Part shown: positions 56,126 through 64,000 of the stretch, one piece after another | How the letters are laid out: every line of letters starts with the position of its first letter | Numbering within the stretch: the first letter of the stretch is position 1 | Assembly (NCBI GenBank): GCA_033782935.1 | Contig: JAWQEG010000082.1 | Location: forward strand, 2,294,001-2,358,000 | Direction of reading: 5' to 3' | Origin: Petrolisthes cinctipes | Lineage: Eukaryota; Arthropoda; Malacostraca; Decapoda; Porcellanidae | DNA length: 64,000 nucleotides | Translations under genes and position numbers: made by a program | The notes under the pieces: model-generated | What the model was told of the DNA's origin: nothing | Seen by the model: only the letters and a program-made list of their open reading frames with translations | Database searches by the model: none

Positions 56126-57313
56126 TCGGGTGTTTGGAGCCTGAATTTGAGATATAAACGGGTACAGAAGATGCATGCACATATCGACTTTTGGGCACCT
56201 AAAAGATCGATTTTCAGTATGTTTTGAGCCAATATTTTGAAAACATTCTAGCACTGAGTAGGCATGTACAGATCGCTTTTGGGACCCCAAAATATCGAAT
56301 TTTCGAGTGTTTTCATCCTGAATTTGAGATATCGACTTTGGGCACCTAAAATATAGATTTTTAGCCTGTTTTGGGCCTATATTTTGAAAATATTTTAGCA
56401 CTGAGTAGGCATGTAAAGATCGCTTCTGGGACCTCAAAATATCGAATTTTCGGGTGTTTTGAGCCTAAATTTGAGATATAAACGGGTACTGATGATTCAT
56501 GCACATATCGACTTTTGGGCACCCAAAATATCGATTTTGAGCATGTTCTGGGTCTGTATCTTGTAAACATTCTAACAAGGAGTAGGCATGTACAGATCGC
56601 TTCTAGGACCCAAAAATAATTAATTTTCGGGTGTTTTAAGCCTGAATTTGAGATATAAACGGGTACAGAAGATGCATGCACATATCGACTTTGGACTCTT
56701 AAAATATCGATTTTTAGCATGTTTTGAGCCTATATTTTAAAAATATTCTAGCACTGAGTAGGCATGTAAAGATCGCTTCAGGGACCTCAAAATATCGAAT
56801 TTTCGGGTGTTTTGAGCCTAAATTTGAGATATAAACGGGTACTGAAGATGCATGCACATATCGACTTTTGGGCACCTAAAATATCGATTTTGAGCATGTT
56901 CTGGGTCCGTATCTTGTAAACATTCTAACTAAGGGTAGGCATGTACAGATCGCTTCTAGGACCCAAAAATAACGAATTTTCGGGTGTTTTGAGCCTGAAT
57001 TTGAGATATAAACGGGTACAGAAGATGCATGCACATATCGACTTTGGACACTTAAAATATCGATCTTTAGCATGTTTTGTGCCTATATTTTGAAAAAAAA
57101 TTTAGCACTGAGTAGGTATGTACAGATTGCTTCTGGGACCCCAAAATATCGAATTTTCGGGTGTTTTGAGGTAGAATTTGGGATATAAACGGATGCAGAA
57201 GATGCATACACATATTGACTTGGGGAACCTAAAATATCGGTTTTCAGCATGTTTTGGCCTATATCTGAGTAGGCATGTACAGATCGCTTCTGGGACCCCA
57301 AAATATCGAATTT

Positions 57314-57490
57314 TCGGGTGTTTGGAGCCTGAATTTGAGATATAAACGGGTACAGAATATGCATGAACATATCGACTTTTGGGCACCTAAAAGATCGATT
57401 TTTAGTATGTTTTGAGCCAATATTTTGAAAACATTCTAGCACTGAGTAGGCATGTACAGATAGCTTTTGGGACCCCAAAATATCGAATTT
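57314..57490. repeat. Prototype monomer A3 (177 bp)
   Basis: A3 is recognised by gtgtttggagcctg just after the anchor and by aaaagatcgattt, where other types read aaaatatcgattt. Its usual tail is ctctaacacggag. In this right-hand block the tail has been replaced by an A2-like one (gagccaatattttg, ctagcactgag), so A3 here is already a mosaic. In the canonical order A3 follows B and precedes C. Confidence 0.85.
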
Positions 57491-57637
57491 TCGGGTGTTT
57501 TCATCCTGAATTTGAGATATCGACTTTGGGCACCTAAAATATCGATTTTTAGCCTGTTTTGGGCCTATATTTTGAAAATATTCTAGCACTGAGTAGGCAT
57601 GTAAAGATCGCTTCTGGGACCTCAAAATATCGAATTT
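57491..57637. repeat. Prototype monomer C (147 bp, 5'-half deletion)
   Basis: C is recognised by gagatatcgactttgggcac. The segment from ataaacggg through gcatgcacat present in A monomers is missing. Both edges of the missing segment carry the tetranucleotide atat, so the deletion junction cannot be placed exactly and fits slippage or end joining at microhomology. In the right-hand third the head reads gttttcatcctg; elsewhere it is gttttgggcctg. Length is 145-148 bp throughout the window. Confidence 0.88.
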
Positions 57638-57814
57638 TCGGGTGTTTTGAGCCTAAATTTGAGATATAAACGGGTACTGAAGATGCATGCACATATCGAC
57701 TTTTGGGCACCTAAAATATCGATTTTGAGCATGTTCTGGGTCTGTATCTTGTAAACATTCTAACAAGGAGTAGGCATGTACAGATCGCTTCTAGGACCCA
57801 AAAATAACGAATTT
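57638..57814. repeat. Prototype monomer A1 (177 bp)
   Basis: A1 is recognised by gggtactgaagatg (others have gggtacagaag), cttttgggcacctaaa, gattttgagcatgttc or gattttgagcatgttt, gggtctgtatcttg and ctaactaggag (here ctaacaaggag). It usually ends in ggacccaaaaataacgaa, whereas other types end in ggaccccaaaatatcgaa. Canonically it follows C and precedes A2. Confidence 0.88.
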
Positions 57815-57991
57815 TCGGGTGTTTTGAGTCTGAATTTGAGATATAAACGGGTACAGAAGATGCATGCACATATCGACTTTGGACACTTAAAATATCGATC
57901 TTTAGCATGTTTTGTGCCTATATTTTGAAAATAAATTTAACACTGAGTAGGTATGTACAGATTGCTTCTGGGACCCAAAAATGTAGAATTT
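57815..57991. repeat. Prototype monomer A2 (176-177 bp)
   Basis: A2 is recognised by gactttggacacttaaaa, a gatttttagcatg or gatctttagcatg core, gtgcctatattttg or gagcctatattttg, and a ctagcactgag-type tail. When it sits directly before B its tail often contains an A-tract, for example tgaaaaaaaatttagc, and the following site reads gtaggtatgtacag. Canonically it lies between A1 and B. Confidence 0.87.
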
Positions 57992-58148
57992 TCGGGTGTT
58001 TTGAGGTAGAATTTGGGATATAAACGGGTGCAGAAGATGCATACACATATTGACTTTGGGAACCTAAAATATCGGTTTTCAGCATGTTTTGGCCTATATC
58101 TGAGTAGACATGTACAGATCGCTTCTGGGACCCCAAAATATCGAATTT
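57992..58148. repeat. Prototype monomer B (157 bp, 3'-half deletion)
   Basis: B is recognised by gaggttgaatttggg (in this block gaggtagaatttggg), gggtgcagaag, gcatacacatattgac, a tcggttttcagcatg core, and the fused tail ggcctatatctgagtag. About 20 bp found in A monomers between ctgtat and gagtagg are missing. Its open + strand frame is a sequence by-product, not a gene. Canonically it follows A2 and precedes A3. Confidence 0.88.
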
Positions 58149-58649
58149 TCGGGTGTTTGGAGCCTGAATTTGAGATATAAACGGGTACAGAAGATGCATG
58201 CACATATCGACTTTTGGGCACCTAAAAGATCGATTTTCAGTATGTTTTGAGCCAATATTTTGAGAACATTCTAGCACTGAGTAGGCATGTACAGATCGCT
58301 TTTGGGACCCCAAAATATCGAATTTTCGGGTGTTTTCATCCTGAATTTGAGATATCGACTTTGGGCACCTAAAATATCGATTTTTAGCCTGTTTTGGGCC
58401 TATATTTTGAAAATATTCTAGCACTGAGTAGGCATGTAAAGATCGCTTCTGGGACCTCAAAATATCGAATTTTTGGGTGTTTTGAGCCTAAATTTGAGAT
58501 ATAAACGGGTACTGAAGATTCATGCACATATCGACTTTTGGGCACTTAAAATATCGATTTTGAGCATGTTCTGGGTCTGTATCTTGTAAACATTCTAACA
58601 AGGAGTAGGCATGTACAGATCGCTTCTAGGACCCAAAAATAATTAATTT

Positions 58650-58825
58650 TCGGGTGTTTTAAGCCTGAATTTGAGATATAAACGGGTACAGAAGATGCAT
58701 GCACATATCGACTTTGGACTCTTAAAATATCGATTTTTAGCATGTTTTGAGCCTATATTTTAAAAATATTCTAGCACTGAGTAGGCATGTAAAGATCGCT
58801 TCGGGGACCTCAAAATATCGAATTT
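58650..58825. repeat. Monomer sub-variant A2' (176 bp)
   Basis: This A2-like monomer has gactttggactcttaaaa instead of ggacactt, an unexpanded tail, and is entered through aataattaattttcggg. It is followed by A1, not B. An A2'-A1 pair of 353 bp inserted into the 835 bp pentamer gives the 1,188 bp heptamer of the right-hand block. Confidence 0.8.
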
Positions 58826-60012
58826 TCGGGTGTTTTGAGCCTAAATTTGAGATATAAACGGGTACTGAAGATGCATGCACATATCGACTTTTGGGCACCT
58901 AAAATATCGATTTTGAGCATGTTCTGGGTCTGTATCTTGAAAACATTCTAACTAAGAGTAGGCATGTACAGATCGCTTCTAGGACCCACAAATAACGAAT
59001 TTTCGGGTGTTTTGAGCCTGAATTTGAGATATAAACGGGTACTGATGATTCATGCACATATCGACTTTGGACACTTAAAATATCGATCTTTAGCATGTTT
59101 TGAGCCTATATTTTGAAAAAAAAATTAGCACTGAGTAGGTATGTACAGATTGCTTCTGGGACCCAAAAATATAGAATTTTCGGGTGTTTTGAGGTAGAAT
59201 TTGGGATATAAACGGGTGCAGAAGATGCATACACATATTGACTTTGGGAACCTAAAATATCGGTTTTCAGCATGTTTTGGCCTATATCTGAGTAGACATG
59301 TACAGATCGCTTCTGGGACCCCAAAATATCGAATTTTCGGGTGTTTGGAGCCTGAATTTGAGATATAAACGGGTACAGAAGATGCATGCAAATATCGACT
59401 TTTGAGCACCTAAAAGATCGATTTTCAGTATGTTTTGAGCCAATATTTTGAAAACATTCTATACTGAGTAGGCATGTACAAATCGCTTTTGGGTCCCCAA
59501 AATATCGAATTTTCGGGTGTTTTCATCCTGAATTTGAGATATCGACTTTGGGCACCTAAAATATCGATTTTTAGCATGTTTTGGGCCTATATTTTGAAAA
59601 TATTCTAGCACTGAGTAGGCATGTAAAGATCGCTTCTGGGACCTCAAAATATCGAATTTTCGGGTGTTTTGAGCCTAAATTTGAGATATAAACGGGTACT
59701 GAAGATTCATGCACATATCGACTTTTGGGCACCTAAAATATCGATTTTGAGCATGTTCTGGGTCTGTATCTTGTAAACATTCTAACAAGGAGTAGGCATG
59801 TACAGATCGCTTCTAGGACCCAAAAATAATTAATTTTCGGGTGTTTTAAGCCTGAATTTGAGATATAAACGGGTACAGAAGAGGCGTGCACATATCGACT
59901 TTGGACTCTTAAAATATCGATTTTTAGCATGTTTTGGGCCTATATTTTGAAAACATTCTAGCACTGAGTAGGCATGTACAGATCGCTTCTGGGTCCCCAA
60001 AATATCGAATTT

Positions 60013-63000
60013 TCGGGTGTTTTGAGCCTGAATTTGAGATATAAACGGGTACTGAAGATGCATGCACATATCGACTTTTGGGCACCTAAAAGATCGATTT
60101 TCAGTATGTTTTGAGCCAATATTTTGAAAACATTCTAGCACTGAGTAGGCATGTACAGATCGCTTTTGGGACCCCAAAATATCGAATTTTCGAGTGTTTT
60201 CATCCTGAATTTGAGATATCGACTTTGGGCACCTAAAATATAGATTTTTAGCCTGTTTTGGGCCTATATTTTGAAAATATTTTAGCACTGAGTAGGCATG
60301 TAAAGATCGCTTCTGGGACCTCAAAATATCGAATTTTCGGGTGTTTTGAGCCTAAATTTGAGATATAAACGGGTACTGATGATTCATGCACATATCGACT
60401 TTTGGGCACCCAAAATATCGATTTTGAGCATGTTCTGGGTCTGTATCTTGTAAACATTCTAACAAGGAGTAGGCATGTACAGATCGCTTCTAGGACCCAA
60501 AAATAATTAATTTTCGGGTGTTTTAAGCCTGAATTTGAGATATAAACGGGTACAGAAGATGCATGCACATATCGACTTTGGACTCTTAAAATATCGATTT
60601 TTAGCATGTTTTGAGCCTATATTTTAAAAATATTCTAGCACTGAGTAGGCATGTAAAGATCGCTTCAGGGACCTCAAAATATCGAATTTTCGGGTGTTTT
60701 GAGCCTAAATTTGAGATATAAACGGGTACTGAAGATGCATGCACATATCGACTTTTGGGCACCTAAAATATCGATTTTGAGCATGTTCTGGGTCCGTATC
60801 TTGTAAACATTCTAACTAAGGGTAGGCATGTACAGATCGCTTCTAGGACCCAAAAATAACGAATTTTCGGGTGTTTTGAGCCTGAATTTGAGATATAAAC
60901 GGGTACAGAAGATGCATGCACATATCGACTTTGGACACTTAAAATATCGATCTTTAGCATGTTTTGTGCCTATATTTTGAAAAAAAATTTAGCACTGAGT
61001 AGGTATGTACAGATTGCTTCTGGGACCCCAAAATATCGAATTTTCGGGTGTTTTGAGGTAGAATTTGGGATATAAACGGATGCAGAAGATGCATACACAT
61101 ATTGACTTGGGGAACCTAAAATATCGGTTTTCAGCATGTTTTGGCCTATATCTGAGTAGGCATGTACAGATCGCTTCTGGGACCCCAAAATATCGAATTT
61201 TCGGGTGTTTGGAGCCTGAATTTGAGATATAAACGGGTACAGAATATGCATGAACATATCGACTTTTGGGCACCTAAAAGATCGATTTTTAGTATGTTTT
61301 GAGCCAATATTTTGAAAACATTCTAGCACTGAGTAGGCATGTACAGATAGCTTTTGGGACCCCAAAATATCGAATTTTCGGGTGTTTTCATCCTGAATTT
61401 GAGATATCGACTTTGGGCACCTAAAATATCGATTTTTAGCCTGTTTTGGGCCTATATTTTGAAAATATTCTAGCACTGAGTAGGCATGTAAAGATCGCTT
61501 CTGGGACCTCAAAATATCGAATTTTCGGGTGTTTTGAGCCTAAATTTGAGATATAAACGGGTACTGAAGATGCATGCACATATCGACTTTTGGGCACCTA
61601 AAATATCGATTTTGAGCATGTTCTGGGTCTGTATCTTGTAAACATTCTAACAAGGAGTAGGCATGTACAGATCGCTTCTAGGACCCAAAAATAACGAATT
61701 TTCGGGTGTTTTGAGTCTGAATTTGAGATATAAACGGGTACAGAAGATGCATGCACATATCGACTTTGGACACTTAAAATATCGATCTTTAGCATGTTTT
61801 GTGCCTATATTTTGAAAATAAATTTAACACTGAGTAGGTATGTACAGATTGCTTCTGGGACCCAAAAATGTAGAATTTTCGGGTGTTTTGAGGTAGAATT
61901 TGGGATATAAACGGGTGCAGAAGATGCATACACATATTGACTTTGGGAACCTAAAATATCGGTTTTCAGCATGTTTTGGCCTATATCTGAGTAGACATGT
62001 ACAGATCGCTTCTGGGACCCCAAAATATCGAATTTTCGGGTGTTTGGAGCCTGAATTTGAGATATAAACGGGTACAGAAGATGCATGCACATATCGACTT
62101 TTGGGCACCTAAAAGATCGATTTTCAGTATGTTTTGAGCCAATATTTTGAGAACATTCTAGCACTGAGTAGGCATGTACAGATCGCTTTTGGGACCCCAA
62201 AATATCGAATTTTCGGGTGTTTTCATCCTGAATTTGAGATATCGACTTTGGGCACCTAAAATATCGATTTTTAGCCTGTTTTGGGCCTATATTTTGAAAA
62301 TATTCTAGCACTGAGTAGGCATGTAAAGATCGCTTCTGGGACCTCAAAATATCGAATTTTTGGGTGTTTTGAGCCTAAATTTGAGATATAAACGGGTACT
62401 GAAGATTCATGCACATATCGACTTTTGGGCACTTAAAATATCGATTTTGAGCATGTTCTGGGTCTGTATCTTGTAAACATTCTAACAAGGAGTAGGCATG
62501 TACAGATCGCTTCTAGGACCCAAAAATAATTAATTTTCGGGTGTTTTAAGCCTGAATTTGAGATATAAACGGGTACAGAAGATGCATGCACATATCGACT
62601 TTGGACTCTTAAAATATCGATTTTTAGCATGTTTTGAGCCTATATTTTAAAAATATTCTAGCACTGAGTAGGCATGTAAAGATCGCTTCGGGGACCTCAA
62701 AATATCGAATTTTCGGGTGTTTTGAGCCTAAATTTGAGATATAAACGGGTACTGAAGATGCATGCACATATCGACTTTTGGGCACCTAAAATATCGATTT
62801 TGAGCATGTTCTGGGTCTGTATCTTGAAAACATTCTAACTAAGAGTAGGCATGTACAGATCGCTTCTAGGACCCACAAATAACGAATTTTCGGGTGTTTT
62901 GAGCCTGAATTTGAGATATAAACGGGTACAGAAGATGCATGCACATATCGACTTTGGACACTTAAAATATCGATCTTTAGCATGTTTTGAGCCTATATTT

Positions 63001-63899
63001 TGAAAAAAAAATTAGCACTGAGTAGGTATGTACAGATTGCTTCTGGGACCCAAAAATATAGAATTTTCGGGTGTTTTGAGGTAGAATTTGGGATATAAAC
63101 GGGTGCAGAAGATGCATACACATATTGACTTTGGGAACCTAAAATATCGGTTTTCAGCATGTTTTGGCCTATATCTGAGTAGACATGTACAGATCGCTTC
63201 TGGGACCCCAAAATATCGAATTTTCGGGTGTTTGGAGCCTGAATTTGAGATATAAACGGGTACAGAAGATGCATGCAAATATCGACTTTTGAGCACCTAA
63301 AAGATCGATTTTCAGTATGTTTTGAGCCAATATTTTGAAAACATTCTATACTGAGTAGGCATGTACAAATCGCTTTTGGGTCCCCAAAATATCGAATTTT
63401 CGGGTGTTTTCATCCTGAATTTGAGATATCGACTTTGGGCACCTAAAATATCGATTTTTAGCATGTTTTGGGCCTATATTTTGAAAATATTCTAGCACTG
63501 AGTAGGCATGTAAAGATCGCTTCTGGGACCTCAAAATATCGAATTTTCGGGTGTTTTGAGCCTAAATTTGAGATATAAACGGGTACTGAAGATTCATGCA
63601 CATATCGACTTTTGGGCACCTAAAATATCGATTTTGAGCATGTTCTGGGTCTGTATCTTGTAAACATTCTAACAAGGAGTAGGCATGTACAGATCGCTTC
63701 TAGGACCCAAAAATAATTAATTTTCGGGTGTTTTAAGCCTGAATTTGAGATATAAACGGGTACAGAAGAGGCGTGCACATATCGACTTTGGACTCTTAAA
63801 ATATCGATTTTTAGCATGTTTTGGGCCTATATTTTGAAAACATTCTAGCACTGAGTAGGCATGTAAAGATTGCTTCTGGGACCTCAAAATATCGAATTT
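60013..63899. repeat. Higher-order unit V2 (3,887 bp, 23 monomers)
   Basis: V2 is a tandem copy of V1 at an exact offset of 3,887 bp, keeping private variants such as ctatactgag (63,347) and gaggcgtgcacatatc (63,768). Differences are few and clustered: the first monomer has an A1-like head (gttttgagcc, gtactgaag) where V1 has A3, and the patch at 59,041 is absent at 62,928. Confidence 0.92.
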
Positions 63900-64000
63900 T
63901 CGGGTGTTTTGAGCCTGAATTTGAGATATAAACGGGTACTGAAGATGCATGCACATATCGACTTTTGGTCATCTAAAATATCGATTTTGAGCATGTTCTG
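63900..64000. repeat. Partial A1 monomer at the right edge
   Basis: This is an A1-type head (gggtactgaagatg, gattttgagcatgttctg) cut by the window end. It is preceded by gtaaagattgcttctgggacctc, which differs from the sequence at the V1/V2 seam. A third V copy therefore either starts differently or does not follow directly. Confidence 0.75.

Larger units (their letters stand above)
56126..60012. repeat. Higher-order unit V1 (3,887 bp, 23 monomers, 7+5+7+4)
   Basis: Sub-units are a heptamer A3 C A1 A2' A1 A2 B (56,126-57,313, 1,188 bp), a pentamer A3 C A1 A2 B (57,314-58,148, 835 bp), a second heptamer (58,149-59,336) and a tetramer A3 C A1 A2' (59,337-60,012, 676 bp). The second heptamer's A2 at 59,003 carries a short foreign patch (actgatgattcatgc). 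The A3 at 59,337 lacks two bases of ctagcactg (reads ctatactg). Confidence 0.92.
1..64000. repeat. Tandem satellite DNA array, whole window
   Basis: The anchor ttttcgggtg (or a 1-2 base variant) recurs every 145-180 bp from base 4 to base 63,900, giving about 382 complete monomers and no spacing above 180 bp. Every monomer is in the same orientation. Conserved landmarks in order are the anchor, gaatttgagatataaacggg, gatgcatgcacatatcgac, taaaatatcgat, gcatgtttt, gagtaggcatgtacag and atcgcttctgggacccc. A representative monomer is about 40 % G+C. Arrays of this monomer size with higher-order repeats are typical of centromeric or pericentromeric heterochromatin in plants and animals; that location is inferred. 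I do not recognise the family. It does not resemble primate alpha satellite or Arabidopsis CEN180 as I know them. Confidence 0.98.

Noticed and set aside
57659..57675. gatataaac as a TATA-box-like promoter element
   Set aside because: It is part of the monomer and present in hundreds of copies with no associated transcription unit. A TATA-like string in A/T-rich repeats is not evidence of a promoter.
55895..62347. Five 180-codon open frames on the complement strand (ending at 56,437, 57,625, 58,460, 61,512 and 62,347) that look like a conserved gene family
   Set aside because: They recur at 835, 1,188 and 3,887 bp because the higher-order units do. Similarity reflects DNA duplication, not protein conservation.
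1..64000. CRISPR-like regular repetition
   Set aside because: Repeats are contiguous and 145-180 bp long, with no unique spacers, leader or cas genes.
1..64000. Embedded transposon, retroelement, tRNA or rRNA genes
   Set aside because: No anchor spacing exceeds 180 bp, so there is no room for an insertion. No terminal repeats, target-site duplications or RNA gene signatures were seen.
1..64000. Inverted monomers or a strand switch point
   Set aside because: All anchors read in the same direction. The reverse-complement landmark cccgaaaattcg was not seen on the + strand.
1..64000. Assignment to a known satellite (primate alpha satellite, Arabidopsis CEN180 or a named plant family)
   Set aside because: The monomer size is similar but I recognise no sequence match, so no family or species name is given.

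Overview
The whole 64 kb window is one uninterrupted eukaryotic satellite DNA array. I find no genes, RNA genes, transposable elements or unique sequence. I traced the array monomer by monomer using the recurring anchor ttttcgggtg. It resolves into about 382 complete monomers plus a partial one at the right edge, all head to tail in the same orientation. Successive anchors are 145 to 180 bp apart, so nothing of appreciable size is inserted anywhere. The many open frames are by-products of the repeat: the main monomer is 177 bp, exactly 59 codons, so a stop-free frame can run through several copies. The 150-180 bp monomers, the higher-order repeat (HOR) organisation and the lack of interruptions suggest a centromeric or pericentromeric (or large heterochromatic) array. 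I do not recognise the family, and the organism cannot be named from this sequence; a plant or animal is possible.

Monomer biology. Five main types can be told apart by diagnostic positions: A1 (177 bp), A2 (176-177 bp; sub-variant A2'), A3 (177 bp), B (157 bp, about 20 bp lost from its 3' half) and C (147 bp, about 29 bp lost from its 5' half). The full-length monomer is itself an ancient dimer: its first 89 bp and last 88 bp align without gaps at about 61 % identity. The basic higher-order unit is the pentamer A1-A2-B-A3-C, about 835 bp. It is intact at 12,276-13,110, 20,865-21,697, 25,354-26,186, 38,136-38,970, 52,222-53,061 and in the right-hand block.

Layout. 1-4,250: irregular divergent monomers. 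4,251-12,275: about 2.0-2.2 kb units (W1-W4) built on B/A3 fusion monomers, with a peculiar short monomer D before W1 and W3. 12,276-24,518: irregular, with one intact pentamer at the start, a duplicated 0.8 kb segment 1,825 bp apart carrying another short monomer E, and many hybrid monomers. 24,519-30,219: three related X units of 2.66, 1.52 and 1.52 kb. 30,220-37,497: irregular, B/C-rich. 37,498-49,355: a very young triplication, L-U1-U2-L'-U3, with a 22-monomer 3.69 kb unit; U3 has lost exactly three monomers by exchange between two C monomers. 49,356-56,125: mixed, including an older copy of the U tail. 56,126-63,899: two nearly identical 3,887 bp units (V1, V2), each arranged as 7+5+7+4 monomers; the next unit begins at 63,900.

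Interpretation. Divergence is highest on the left and recent kilobase-scale duplications lie on the right, as expected if the window runs from an older flank toward a more actively homogenising part of the array. Unequal crossing-over, local deletions and short conversion tracts can all be read directly from the monomer order. If there is something exciting here, it is this record of HOR evolution, not an encoded system.
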